NCBI RefSeq assembly: GCF_003612565.1 | Contig: NZ_RAZG01000046.1 | Location: 1-32,606, forward strand | Reading direction: 5' to 3' | Origin: Roseburia sp. 1XD42-69 | Lineage (GTDB): Bacteria; Bacillota; Clostridia; Lachnospirales; Lachnospiraceae | DNA: 32,606 nt | Shown: in pieces, positions 15,847-25,300 of the stretch | Layout: each line of letters starts with the position of its first letter | Position numbering within the stretch: the first letter of the stretch is position 1 | Translations under genes and position numbers: made by a program | The notes under the pieces: model-generated | What the model was told of the DNA's origin: nothing | The model's database searches: none | The model's input: only the letters and a program-made list of their open reading frames with translations

Positions 15847-16514
15847 TATTTTACCACCTTTCCGTCCTCAATCATAACTACCACATCCGCCATCTGGGCA
15901 ATTCCCTCGTCATGGGTAATCATAATTAATGTCTGCCCGTAGTCCCTGACACATTTTTTTAAGATGCCCATCACTTCCCGTTCTGTCTGGGAATCCAGAT
16001 TTCCCGTAGGCTCATCTGCAAGGATAATCGCCGGGGAAGAGACAAGCGCCCTGGCAATGGCGCATCTCTGTTTCTGCCCCCCGGAAAGCGTGCTTGGCAG
16101 CGCATTTTTCTTATCATCAATCCCAATATTTTTCAGTACATCCGACACATCATTTTCCTTTACTTTCTTTCCCGCAAGCCCCAAGGGCAGTACCACATTT
16201 TCCCACACCGTAAGGGAGGGAATCAGGTTAAAATCCTGGAAAATAAATCCGATTTTTTCCCGGCGGAATGCAGCCAGGGCATCTCCCCTTAAAGCATACA
16301 TATCTTTTTCTTCAATAAATACTTTTCCCGAATCCGGCACATCAAGGCCCCCCAAGAGATGGAGCAATGTGGACTTTCCGGAGCCGGAGCGGCCGATAAT
16401 TGCCGTAAATTTTCCCCTCTCTATCTCAAGATCCGTATGGTCCACCGCCTTTACAATATTTCCCTCGGTTCCATAATATTTCACCAAGTTTTCTACTTTT
16501 ACAATACTGCTCAT
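15846..16514 (-). CDS. ABC transporter ATP-binding protein, LolD/MacB type
   Basis: 222 aa, full nucleotide-binding domain: Walker A IIGRSGSGKSTLLHLL, Q-loop FIFQDFNLIPSL, signature LSGGQKQRCAIARAL, Walker B IILADEPTGNLD and H-loop MITHDEG. This subgroup powers FtsX-type permeases that work as mechanotransmitters or peptide-resistance pumps rather than classical exporters. It is the first gene of the pair with the 819-aa permease. Its promoter carries tandem TTTTGTAA repeats and is probably driven by an OmpR-type response regulator, most likely the one at 21664-22338 (inference). Confidence 0.95.
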   Translation of the reverse strand: MSSIVKVENLVKYYGTEGNIVKAVDHTDLEIERGKFTAIIGRSGSGKSTLLHLLGGLDVPDSGKVFIEEKDMYALRGDALAAFRREKIGFIFQDFNLIPSLTVWENVVLPLGLAGKKVKENDVSDVLKNIGIDDKKNALPSTLSGGQKQRCAIARALVSSPAIILADEPTGNLDSQTEREVMGILKKCVRDYGQTLIMITHDEGIAQMADVVVMIEDGKVVK

Positions 16515-16551
16515 ATCATGTATCTCCTTCCAAATGTTTTTCTTTTCACTT

Positions 16552-16621
16552 AGTATACTTTCCGGGAATTACAAAACCCTTACAAAAACTATTACAGTTT
16601 TGTAAGGGTTTTGTAATTCCC
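16552..16621 (-). promoter_or_regulatory. Response-regulator-type promoter within a perfect 24-bp inverted repeat
   Basis: Minus strand: -10 TATACT (16552-16557), preceded 11 nt upstream by TTTTGTAA (16569-16576) and, 11 bp further, by a second TTTTGTAA (16580-16587). This is PhoB-box geometry replacing a -35. Both repeats lie in one arm of a perfect inverted repeat (16564-16587 and 16598-16621, 10-nt loop), whose other arm covers the last codons of the upstream membrane-protein gene. The same structure can fold in RNA as a terminator-like stem for that operon, although no U-tract follows. Confidence 0.6.
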
Positions 16622-17806
16622 CATCAACTCCACAATCCTTCTTAGTCCCCTTTTAACTTCAGTGTCTAACTCTTCCACATCCTTCTCTAAGGCTTCCACA
16701 TCCCCAAGTTCCCCCTCAATTCCCAATTTCTGGAACTTCTCCACATAATCGGCAATAAAATTATATTCACTATAGTATTTCTCCTCATACAAATCGTTCA
16801 AACTCTGCCACCCGGTAAAACTTTTCTCCACCGCCCTGTCCGGGAAATCAAGTTCCAACTGAATACTTCCGTCATCCTCATAAATCCGAAAACCCTGTAT
16901 TTCTTCTATACCGTACACATCCTCCTGCCAAAAATTCCGGATGCGGATTTCCTCCCCTGCAATTTCCGTATACCGATAGTTTTCCACAGTCCCCAGCACA
17001 AATGCGCTTACCAGAGAAAGAAAAGAAATCATGTAAAAAAAACGGGAAAGCTTTTTCGTGTCATTGTTTTCCATCCCGAAAATCCACATAGCAATGCAGA
17101 TAAGAACTGCAAAGATACTGTACTTATTTGGATAACTGCGGCATACCGCCACCGTCTCCTCCATGGGAAGTTCCAGAAAACTACTTACTACAATCCAAAA
17201 CAATAACAATCCCACCACCAGGGACATCACAAGAATGATACATTCCACTGCCGTCCAAAGTGCTGCAATCCCCCTCAAAAAGAGATGGCTCATGCCCTCA
17301 TTCCCGGTTTTAAGCTGAAAAAGGAAATGCTTTTTCATAATAAATCCAAAAAGATAAGGACAAATGGCGCAAAAAATTCCCAGGCCCACAAAAAAAGCCG
17401 CCATTTCGTATCCTTTTCCACCAACCTTTTCCCAGGCAAGAAATACCATAATCCCCGAAAAAAGAAGCACCCGGAAAAAGGGACGATTCATCCGGGAAAA
17501 TACATACCGGAAATAGGCTTCCGCCGGAAATGCATGAAACCGCAGCACCTGGCTCACCGGCATCCTTTTCCCCGGTATGTCCCCCTCCGATACATAAAAA
17601 TACCGCTCCCACTGATGTCTGCCGATGGAAAAAGCCGCAAACACCAAAAGCAGGGCCCCTCCCCCATAATAACCAATCCCATTATCGTCCCCGAACAATG
17701 CATACAAAAAGGCAAGGCCCGCAAATCCGGCTTCCGCAAAGATACTTTTCCTGCAATCGGAATCATTATTCTTTTTCACCCACCTGGCAAAATCCTTTAC
17801 TTCCAT
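16592..17806 (-). CDS. Large membrane protein of the YtrA-type ABC operon (permease)
   Basis: 404 aa from the ATG at 17806 (AAGGAA 8 nt upstream; ATG 17830 is an alternative). Both starts lie inside the end of the ATPase gene, so translation is coupled. About eight hydrophobic helices occur in residues ~20-290 (e.g. AGFAGLAFLYALFG, MAAFFVGLGIFCAICPYLFG, CIILVMSLVVGLLLFWIVV), followed by a ~130-residue soluble C-terminal region rich in Glu with a helical end (DVEALEKDVEELDTEVKRGL). No recognised domain; the position next to an ATPase and a GntR gene marks it as the permease. The last codons overlap the 24-bp inverted repeat. Confidence 0.75.
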   Translation of the reverse strand: MEVKDFARWVKKNNDSDCRKSIFAEAGFAGLAFLYALFGDDNGIGYYGGGALLLVFAAFSIGRHQWERYFYVSEGDIPGKRMPVSQVLRFHAFPAEAYFRYVFSRMNRPFFRVLLFSGIMVFLAWEKVGGKGYEMAAFFVGLGIFCAICPYLFGFIMKKHFLFQLKTGNEGMSHLFLRGIAALWTAVECIILVMSLVVGLLLFWIVVSSFLELPMEETVAVCRSYPNKYSIFAVLICIAMWIFGMENNDTKKLSRFFYMISFLSLVSAFVLGTVENYRYTEIAGEEIRIRNFWQEDVYGIEEIQGFRIYEDDGSIQLELDFPDRAVEKSFTGWQSLNDLYEEKYYSEYNFIADYVEKFQKLGIEGELGDVEALEKDVEELDTEVKRGLRRIVELMGNYKTLTKL

Positions 17807-18519
17807 ACGCCCTGTTCCTTTCCCATCCATTCAAAAAACCTGTCCCTGTCCCCGAAAAATTCCATATTTCCCCCTTCCATCACCGCCACATAGTCGGCGA
17901 TATCCTCCACATCCTCTAAAATATGGGTGGAAATTATCACGCTTAATTTGTCCTCTGCAATCTGCTTTTGAATCCGTTCCATAAGGCTGACCCGAAACAC
18001 CGCATCCAAATTTGCCCCTGGCTCATCCAAAATCAAAAGCTTGGGCCTCCTTGCCAGGACAAAGGCAAGCTGCACCTGCTTTTTCTCCCCTGTGGACAAT
18101 TCCTCCAAGGTCTTTTCCAAAAGTTTTGTATCCGTATCAAACTCTTCTAAAATCTCCCTGAAAACCTTAAACTGAAAATCGGGATAAAAATCCCCGAAAT
18201 ACTCTGCATTTTCCCCAATGCTTTTCTGCCGGAAAAAAATATCTTCTTCCCCCACATAGGCAATGTCTCTCCTGATGTCTGACTTTGCCATTTCCCCGGC
18301 CCCTGAAAAATTCCTGCCATTCCACAGAACCTCCCCGGTCTCCGGCTGGTAAAGCCCGAAAAGCAGACGAAGCAGGGTAGTTTTCCCGGAACCGTTTTTT
18401 CCAAGGAGAACCATAAGATATCCCTGGCCTAACCTGAAATTTACATTTGTAATCCTAAAACCTGTGGGTTTTCCCATTGCGGTACGCACCCCATAGGAAA
18501 GATTTTCTGCCTGTAACAT
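17797..18519 (-). CDS. ABC transporter ATP-binding protein (YtrB-like)
   Basis: 240 aa. Walker A LLGKNGSGKTTLLRLLFG, Q-loop region YVGEEDIFF, signature LSTGEKKQVQLAFVLA (LSTGE rather than LSGGQ, common in the Ytr/Bcr-like branch), Walker B LLILDEPGANLD and H-loop ISTHILED. It starts 9 nt after the GntR gene and overlaps the downstream permease. The last of two ATPases in this five-gene operon; the two may pair with the two different membrane proteins or form a heterodimer. Confidence 0.92.
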   Translation of the reverse strand: MLQAENLSYGVRTAMGKPTGFRITNVNFRLGQGYLMVLLGKNGSGKTTLLRLLFGLYQPETGEVLWNGRNFSGAGEMAKSDIRRDIAYVGEEDIFFRQKSIGENAEYFGDFYPDFQFKVFREILEEFDTDTKLLEKTLEELSTGEKKQVQLAFVLARRPKLLILDEPGANLDAVFRVSLMERIQKQIAEDKLSVIISTHILEDVEDIADYVAVMEGGNMEFFGDRDRFFEWMGKEQGVWK

Positions 18520-18528
18520 ATGTCCCCC

Positions 18529-18894
18529 TTACCAGAAAATTTCCACCATTTCCTTAACCTCTTCTTTTGAAATTCCCGCCTCTTTACACTTTTTCACGGC
18601 CTGTGCCAATTCCTCTTCCACACCCCGCACCCGTTTTTCCTCCAAAAAATCCCTGTCCGGATTGTCCACATAAAAGCCCTTTCCCGGCACAGAATACACC
18701 ATGCCCTCCTTTTCCAGTTCCTCATAGGCCCGCTTGGTGGTGATAACGCTGATTTTCAAATCGCTGGCCAGGCTGCGGATTGAGGGCAGCATTTCCCCTT
18801 CCTTCAAGATTCCTTTTAAAATCAGTTCCCGCATCTGCACCACAATCTGCTCATAAATGGGCACGCCGCTTTTTGACTGTATTCTCAGATTCAT
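18529..18894 (-). CDS. GntR family regulator, YtrA subfamily
   Basis: 121 aa, typical for the short YtrA branch, with no large effector domain. HTH: GVPIYEQIVVQMRELILKG, EGEMLPSIRSLASDLKIS, VITTKRAYEELEKEGMV, then the wing SVPGKGFYV and a ~45-residue helical dimerisation tail. YtrA-type repressors usually control their own ABC operon and react to cell-wall stress. Here the gene is third of five, with 1 nt to the upstream gene and 9 nt to the downstream one. That is unusual, since the regulator is normally first. Confidence 0.93.
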   Translation of the reverse strand: MNLRIQSKSGVPIYEQIVVQMRELILKGILKEGEMLPSIRSLASDLKISVITTKRAYEELEKEGMVYSVPGKGFYVDNPDRDFLEEKRVRGVEEELAQAVKKCKEAGISKEEVKEMVEIFW

Positions 18895-18895
18895 T

Positions 18896-19534
18896 TTATT
18901 GCCTTACCTTTCCCCTGCATATTTTTACGGTCTGTACGCACAGCAGCACAAAGAAAATCCCATCCAGCACAGGGGCGGTATGAAACCTGCCAAAAGCAAT
19001 AAAAGACAATTTTTTTACACCTGCAAATTTTCCTATGCTATAGAGCAGGAGGTAAAAAAGCGACCCATAAAAACAATACACATTGCCCCAGACAGACCAC
19101 AGGGAAAATTCCGCCCTGTCCCTTTCCTTCTCCTCCAACACAAACGCCGGGCGGTTTATGCCCTCCATCACGGACCAGATATACCAAACCCGCATGGCAA
19201 AGAGGACAAGAAACACAAAAACCGCCGTTTTCACCTGATAAAAAACTGCTTCTTCATTCCACAAATTTCTCTCCGAAAAAACAAAAAATAAAACATTTCC
19301 CAAGGCATAGGCAAATGTATAGATGCCGGAAATCAGTGTGCTCTCCCATATATCCAGCTTTTTTCGCTCCTCTTTGGCTCTGGGAAGCAAATCTTCCATG
19401 TAGGAAACAGGAACTTCCATTTTAATTTCCATAAAAGATACAAACAGTATCAAAAGAATCCCATTGGGAAAACCGCCATATAATCCTGCAAAAATCCCCC
19501 CAAATATCAGCAGAAAAAAGAGAAATGCTTTCAC
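18896..19534 (-). CDS. Small membrane protein of the YtrA-type ABC operon
   Basis: About 212 aa. The start is uncertain: GTG at 19534 lies 11 nt after AGGAG and TTG at 19540 lies 5 nt after it, whereas the ATG at 19561 lies upstream of that site. About five hydrophobic helices: AFLFFLLIFGGIFAGLYG, GILLILFVSF, YTFAYALGNVLFFVF, AVFVFLVLFAMRVWYIW, CFYGSLFYLLLYSIG and a final VLDGIFFVLLCVQTV. No known domain. It lies between ATPase 1 and the GntR gene, so it is the probable membrane partner of ATPase 1. Confidence 0.7.
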   Translation of the reverse strand: MKAFLFFLLIFGGIFAGLYGGFPNGILLILFVSFMEIKMEVPVSYMEDLLPRAKEERKKLDIWESTLISGIYTFAYALGNVLFFVFSERNLWNEEAVFYQVKTAVFVFLVLFAMRVWYIWSVMEGINRPAFVLEEKERDRAEFSLWSVWGNVYCFYGSLFYLLLYSIGKFAGVKKLSFIAFGRFHTAPVLDGIFFVLLCVQTVKICRGKVRQ

Positions 19535-19550
19535 ACACAAATCAACTCCT

Positions 19551-20465
19551 TTATTTTCCATCCAAATCCGCAAAACCGCTTTTTTCCACATAGTACATAA
19601 TCTCCTTTAAGGTGGGATATCTGCTGACTTCCCTTAAATTTTCCGGCAGTTCCTCCCGCCTGGCATATGCTAAAAACTCCTTGGCATATTCCCTGTCCCG
19701 GATACCTGCCACCGACCCCTCCGGCAAAACTTCTGCTTCTTCCCCCGATGCCTGAATTAATTGAAACCGCTCCAAAAGCCTTTCCGTTGTGCCAAAATAT
19801 TTCTGGGCTGCCCCTTTCTCTTCCCCCTCCCCATCCTTCTCCCAAATCCACAAAAGGTAATCCGCCATCCGTTCCAGTTCTTCCACCAGATGGCTTACAT
19901 AGATAACGCTTTTCTCTCCGTCCCGGGTAAGTTTTTGCACTTCCTCCCAAAATCTTTCCCGAAACTCCCTGTCAAGATTTCCCGTAGGTTCATCAAAAAT
20001 ATAAAGGCAGGCGTCATGGGAAAGGGCAAAGGCAAGCTGCTGCCTGATTTTCTGTCCTTTGGATAGTTTTTTTATGCAGACTCTTTCCGGCACTTCAAAC
20101 GCTTTTAACCGCTGAAGATACCCCGATTGGTCAAAATTGTCATAATATTCCTGATACAGCACTCCGCAGTCCAGGGAATTTAATTTTTCAGGGAAAGGAT
20201 TCTCATTTAAGACGAAAGCCAGATTCTTTTTGTAGGAAACAATATCCTTTATGGGAGTCCCCTGAAAAAAAATCCTCTCCTGCTCCTCTTTTTGGCAAAT
20301 GCCAAGAAGCGCCTGTACCAGCGTAGATTTCCCCACGCCGTTTCGCCCCATAATTCCTAATATATACCCCTTGGGCAGTTCAAAATCAACACTGTCTAAC
20401 GTGAATCCCTTTCTCTTTAACGTTAAGTTCCGGCATTTCAGTAAAATTTCATTTTCCTGTAACAT
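19551..20465 (-). CDS. ABC transporter ATP-binding protein, first gene of the YtrA-type operon
   Basis: 304 aa from the ATG at 20465: GAGGG lies 6 nt upstream, and the in-frame extension above it would run through the promoter. Walker A IMGRNGVGKSTLVQALLG, signature LSKGQKIRQQLAFALS, Walker B LYIFDEPTGNLD and H-loop YVSHLVEEL. The C-terminal ~90 residues are an acidic extension ending near VSRYPTLKEIMYY, found in ABC-2-type ATPases. The operon order is ATPase, membrane protein, GntR, ATPase, membrane protein. Confidence 0.93.
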   Translation of the reverse strand: MLQENEILLKCRNLTLKRKGFTLDSVDFELPKGYILGIMGRNGVGKSTLVQALLGICQKEEQERIFFQGTPIKDIVSYKKNLAFVLNENPFPEKLNSLDCGVLYQEYYDNFDQSGYLQRLKAFEVPERVCIKKLSKGQKIRQQLAFALSHDACLYIFDEPTGNLDREFRERFWEEVQKLTRDGEKSVIYVSHLVEELERMADYLLWIWEKDGEGEEKGAAQKYFGTTERLLERFQLIQASGEEAEVLPEGSVAGIRDREYAKEFLAYARREELPENLREVSRYPTLKEIMYYVEKSGFADLDGK

Positions 20466-20482
20466 TTGCATCCCTCTTTTTA

Positions 20483-20516
20483 TATACAGTATACACACAC
20501 ATGCACAGTATGTCAA
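20483..20516 (-). promoter_or_regulatory. Promoter and candidate operator of the YtrA-type operon
   Basis: Minus strand: consensus -35 TTGACA (20511-20516), 17-nt spacer, -10 TATACT (20488-20493). A palindrome TATACAGTATA (20483-20493) covers the -10, and ACAGTAT recurs at 20505-20511, so a GntR dimer bound here would block RNA polymerase. The whole promoter fits in the 59-bp gap after the kinase gene. The leader is very short, about 20 nt. Confidence 0.65.
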
Positions 20517-20524
20517 CAAAAATA

Positions 20525-21691
20525 TTACATCTGCATGGTAATCTGAAAAATCGTTCCCTTACGCTTTCTTTTTGCTAAAATCGTCCCCCCCTGCTCCTCT
20601 ATAATCTGTCTTGTAAGGTAAAGCCCTACCCCGGCTCCCTCTTTTACCATTTCTAAAGCCTTTTCCCCCCGGTAAAACCTGTGGAAAATCTTATGGAGTT
20701 CCTGAGAAGAAATCCCGATTCCCTCATCCTCAATCTCAAGGGATGCCATATTGTTCCATGCTGTTACCCTGACTTTTACCACTCCTTTTGGCAGGGAATA
20801 TTTAATTGCGTTATCCAGCACATTTACAAAAGCCTCCACCGTCCATTTTTTGTCCATGGAAAGCCAGAGGTCCCCTGGAATATCTGCCTGGATTTCAACT
20901 TCCCTGGAATGCGCTTTCATATAAACCTGGTTGATGGCTTCCAGAATCAAATCCTTTAGATTTACCCTCTCCCGTTTTAACTGAATCATATGGCTCTCTA
21001 ACCGGGACAATTTCATAAGCTCTTCCAGAAGGCTTTCCAGTTTGTCAATTTCCTGTTCTTCCCTCTCTAAAAACTCCCTCCTCTCTTCCTCCGTGAGACA
21101 TTCTTCCTGCATCATCTCATAATTTAACCGCACTGCGGCAAGAGGTGTCTTTAGCTGATGGGAAATATCCGTAATCAGAGACTTTGTGGAATTTTCCTCC
21201 TGCTCTAGTTTTTCTCTCAACATGGAAAAATATTTCCCCAATCCCGAAATACGCTCCCCCATCTCCTGCATGGCAAGACCTGTCTCCTTATCCACACCTT
21301 CGCAGTCCGCCTCTTCCCTTATCTCATAGTTTCCCTGCAAAAACTGATTTAACTGCTCTTCAAAAAGGTGAAGATTTTTTATCAGGCACTGTGAAAACTT
21401 CCTCTCTCTTACTCTTATCTGAAACTCCAGGAAAACCGCTGAAAAAAGCACAACACCCCCGGCAAAAAGGAAAAAATTTATCATGGTTTCTCTCTGCTTT
21501 TTGTCATAGTATTGGCAGATTTCTGCCAGCTCCGCCTCCCGTTCCGGATACACAGTGGTAAATTCTTCTTTTTGTTTCTCCGTAAGCCTGGCATTTTCCC
21601 TGATACAGAACAATGCGTTAAAAGACACCAGAAGAACTGCGGCCAAAACCAGTATTACGTTTCCTATTTTTTGTATGTTTTTTCTGTCCAT
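20525..21691 (-). CDS. Sensor histidine kinase
   Basis: 388 aa from the ATG at 21691, which lies 28 nt inside the response-regulator gene. Two membrane helices (VILVLAAVLLVSFNALF, ~12-28, and FFLFAGGVVLFSAVFLEF, ~73-90) flank a short ~45-residue external loop. A linker/HAMP-like region follows, then the H-box ITDISHQLKTPLAAVRL (His178), N-box FVNVLDNAIKYS, G1 DEGIGIS, F-box FHRFYRGEKA and G2 GAGVGLYLTRQI. The short sensor loop resembles kinases that sense envelope stress with or through an ABC permease. Coupled to its regulator by overlap. Confidence 0.93.
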   Translation of the reverse strand: MDRKNIQKIGNVILVLAAVLLVSFNALFCIRENARLTEKQKEEFTTVYPEREAELAEICQYYDKKQRETMINFFLFAGGVVLFSAVFLEFQIRVRERKFSQCLIKNLHLFEEQLNQFLQGNYEIREEADCEGVDKETGLAMQEMGERISGLGKYFSMLREKLEQEENSTKSLITDISHQLKTPLAAVRLNYEMMQEECLTEEERREFLEREEQEIDKLESLLEELMKLSRLESHMIQLKRERVNLKDLILEAINQVYMKAHSREVEIQADIPGDLWLSMDKKWTVEAFVNVLDNAIKYSLPKGVVKVRVTAWNNMASLEIEDEGIGISSQELHKIFHRFYRGEKALEMVKEGAGVGLYLTRQIIEEQGGTILAKRKRKGTIFQITMQM

Positions 21692-22338
21692 ATATACCCC
21701 AGCCCTCTTACATTGGAAATACAGTCTGTCCCCAGTTTGCTTTTTAACCTGCTGATATTTACATTCACCGTATTTTCCTCCACAAACTGCCCGTCGTTCC
21801 CCCATATTTTCGTTAAAATCTGTTCTTTCGTCAAAATCTGCCCTGCATTTTCCAGAAAATATAAGAGAAGAAGCAGTTCCGTCCTGCTAAGAGACAAAAT
21901 TTCCCCATGCTTTTTTACCTGCATCTCTTTTTTGTGTAACTCAATTTCCCCGGAACATAAGACATCATATTCCAGTCCCTGCAGCCTGCGCATCAGGGCA
22001 TTTACTTTGGAAATCAACACCGCCAGGGAAAAGGGCTTTGTAATGTAATCGTCCGCCCCCGTGTCATAGCCGTTTATCATGTCAATTTCCGTATCCCTTG
22101 CCGTTAAGTACAAGAGATAACAGGCGCTGTTTTCCCTGACCCAGTTTCCAAAATCAAGGCCGCTTCCGTCGGGAAGGTTTATGTCGCTGATAACCATTTC
22201 TACTTTTTCTTTTAAAAAATACTTTTTTCCCTGAGAAACAGAAGAAGCAGAGAAGACCTGATAGCCTTCCCTGCACAGCTTTAAAGAAATTCCCCTGTTT
22301 AAATTTTCGTCATCTTCTAATATTAAAATTGACTGCAT
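21664..22338 (-). CDS. OmpR/PhoB family response regulator
   Basis: 224 aa. Receiver domain: ILEDDENL (acid pocket), VISDINLPDGSG (phospho-acceptor Asp52), YLTARDTE (Thr79) and ADDYITKPFS (Lys101). The C-terminal winged helix (~125-220) carries LSRTELLLLLYFLENAGQIL, TVNVNISRLKSKLG and VRGLGYIW. The gene starts only 10 nt after the purL stop behind a weak AAGGG site, so it may be read from the purL transcript. Its likely target is a promoter with 11-bp-spaced direct repeats, such as the one at 16552-16587 (inference). Confidence 0.93.
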   Translation of the reverse strand: MQSILILEDDENLNRGISLKLCREGYQVFSASSVSQGKKYFLKEKVEMVISDINLPDGSGLDFGNWVRENSACYLLYLTARDTEIDMINGYDTGADDYITKPFSLAVLISKVNALMRRLQGLEYDVLCSGEIELHKKEMQVKKHGEILSLSRTELLLLLYFLENAGQILTKEQILTKIWGNDGQFVEENTVNVNISRLKSKLGTDCISNVRGLGYIWTEKTYKK

Positions 22339-22348
22339 GGTTCTACCC

Positions 22349-25300
22349 TTATTTAAAATAATTCACCCCGGATGCAAAAAGCTTCATATCCTGCTCTCCG
22401 TAAATATTGATTGCAACACTTTCTCCGATGCGCTCTGCGTGGGCCATTTTCCCAAGGATACGCCCGTCGGGGCTTGTGATGCCCTCTATGGCTGCATAGG
22501 AGCCGTTCACATTCCACTCTTCGTCCATGGTGGGCGTGCCCTTTTCATTGACGTACTGGGTGGCCACCTGCCCGCCCGCAAACAGTTTGTCAATCCACTC
22601 TCCCGCAGCTACAAAACGCCCCTCCCCGTGGGATGCAGGGGTGCAGTAAACCTCTCCTGTCACAGCGCCTGTAAGCCAGGGGGATTTATTTGTTACAACC
22701 TTGGTGTACACCATCTTGCTGATATGGCGGCCAATGGTGTTATAGGTAAGGGTGGGAGAATCCGGCGACTGTTCCCGGATTTCCCCGTAAGGCAAAAGCC
22801 CCAGTTTCATCAGTGCCTGGAAACCGTTGCAAATGCCAAGCATCAAACCATCCCTCTCATTTAACAGCTTATTTACCGCCTCTTTTAAGCGCTCATTGCG
22901 GAAGGCTGTGGCAAAGAATTTTGCGGAGCCCTCCGGCTCATCCCCGGCGGAAAATCCTCCCGGGAACATGATAATCTGGGATTTGGCAATGGCTTTTTCA
23001 AAAATATCCACGGAATCCCGGATATCCTCCTCACTTAGATTTTTAAAAACTTTCGTAATCACATCGGCCCCTGCCGCCTCAAAGGCCCTGGCGCTGTCAT
23101 ACTCGCAGTTTGTCCCTGGGAATACAGGAATAAACACCGTGGGCTTTGCCACTTTATGCTTACACACATACACCTTATCGGTTTTATAAATACCCGTCTC
23201 AACTTCTTTTGTATCAAAGGCTGCCCTGGTGGGGAACACTTTTTCCAATGTGCCCGTCCATGCCGAAATGGCATCCTCCATGGAAAGTTTCATATCTCCA
23301 TAAATAAAGGCGGATTCTTCATTTACCCTGCCCACAGAGGTTACGAAGTCCAAAAGCCCTGCTGCCTCCAATGTTTTCTTCACTTCCTCCATTTTACCGG
23401 AAGGAACTTCCGCTGCCAGATTTCCAAATCCCGGGGCAAAGAGGGTTTCTAAGGATACGTTATCCGAAAGGGTAACTCCCAATTTATTTCCAAATGCCAT
23501 TTTGCTTATGGCCGCCGCAAGGCCTTTTCCGTCTATGGCGTACACAGAGATGAGGGCGCGTTTTTCTGTGAGTTCATGAACTGCGTCATATATTTTCATC
23601 ACCGTATCATACATTGGCAGGTCATACCCATCCTTTGGAACGGTAAATAACACCAGTTCATTTCCAGGGTTTTTAAGCTCCGGGGTAAGAATATTTTTCT
23701 CTTTTGCCACATCCACGGCAAAAGAAACCAAAGTAGGGGGAACGTCTATTTCATTAAAACTGCCGGACATACTGTCCTTTCCCCCGATGGAGGGAAGGCC
23801 AAATCCAATCTGGGCGCTGTAAGCCCCCAAAAGAGCTGCCACAGGCTGGCTCCAGCGGGAGGGTTCCTCAGACATTCTCCTGAAATATTCCTGGAAAGTA
23901 AAGCGGATTTTATGGAAATCCCCTCCCGCTGCCACAATGCGGGATACCGATTCCAACACGGCATACACAGCCCCGTGATAGGGGCTCCAGGAGGACAAAT
24001 AGGGATCAAAACCGTAACTCATCATGGTAACGGTATCCGTTTTCCCCCCGGCCACGGGAAGCTTTGCCACCATGCTCTGAGTCTCCGTGAGCTGGTAACG
24101 GCCGCCGTAGGGCATATACACGCTTCCCGCCCCGATAGAGCCGTCAAACCGTTCCACCAGGCCCTTCTGGGAGCAGACATTCAAATCGGAAAGGGTCAAA
24201 AGCCATGCCGCCTTGATATCCTTTTTATCAAGAGCCTCTTTTACCTTTGGCGTTGAAATTTTATCCAGATAACAATCAGATTTAGACGGGATATCCACGG
24301 ACACTTTCGTCTCCTGGTGGGCGCCGTTTGTATTTAAAAATGCCCGGGAAATATTTACAACTTCCTTTCCCCTCCAAGAAAGCACAAGGCGGGGCTCCTC
24401 TGTCACAACGGCAACCTTTACCGCCTCTAAGTTTTCTTCTTTTGCGTAGGCCAAAAACTGCTCTGCATCCTCCGGGGCAACCACAACAGCCATTCTCTCC
24501 TGGGACTCTGATATAGCAATCTCCGTCCCGTCCAAACCTGCATATTTCTTTGGCACCTTATCCAAATCCACCAAAAGGCCGTCCGCCAGTTCACCGATGG
24601 CAACGGAAACTCCCCCTGCGCCAAAATCATTGCACTTTTTAATAATATGGCTGACTTCCTCTCTTCGGAACAGTCTCTGGATTTTACGCTCCGTGGGGGG
24701 ATTCCCCTTCTGCACTTCCGCTCCGCAGGTGTCAATGGAAGCCGTATTGTGGGCCTTGGAAGAGCCGGTGGCGCCGCCGCAGCCATCCCTTCCGGTACGT
24801 CCCCCCAAAAGGATAATGATATCCCCCGGGTCGGAGGTAAGCCTCTGCACTGCCCGCCTGGGGGCCGCCCCCATCACTGCGCCGATTTCCATGCGCTTTG
24901 CCACATAATTGGGATGATATATTTCCTTTACATAGCCGGTGGCAAGGCCAATCTGATTTCCGTAAGAACTGTAGCCGTTTGCCGCTCCCCGCACCAGTTT
25001 TTTCTGGGGGAGCTTCCCTTTCATGGTTTCTTTTACGGACACAGTGGGATCCGCCGCCCCGGTGACACGCATAGCCTGGTATACATACGTCCTTCCTGAC
25101 AAGGGGTCGCGAATTGCCCCTCCAAGACAGGTAGCCGCCCCTCCGAAAGGCTCAATCTCCGTGGGATGATTGTGGGTCTCATTTTTAAAATTCACAAGCC
25201 ACTCCTCTGTTTTTCCGTCCACCTCCACAGGCACCACAATAGAGCAGGCGTTAATCTCGTCAGACTCCTCCTGGTCCTTTAGTTTTCCCTCTTTTTTCAG

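Noticed and set aside
19531-19950. 139-codon Gly-rich minus-strand ORF
   Set aside because: Alternative frame of the first ATPase gene, which has full Walker and signature motifs.
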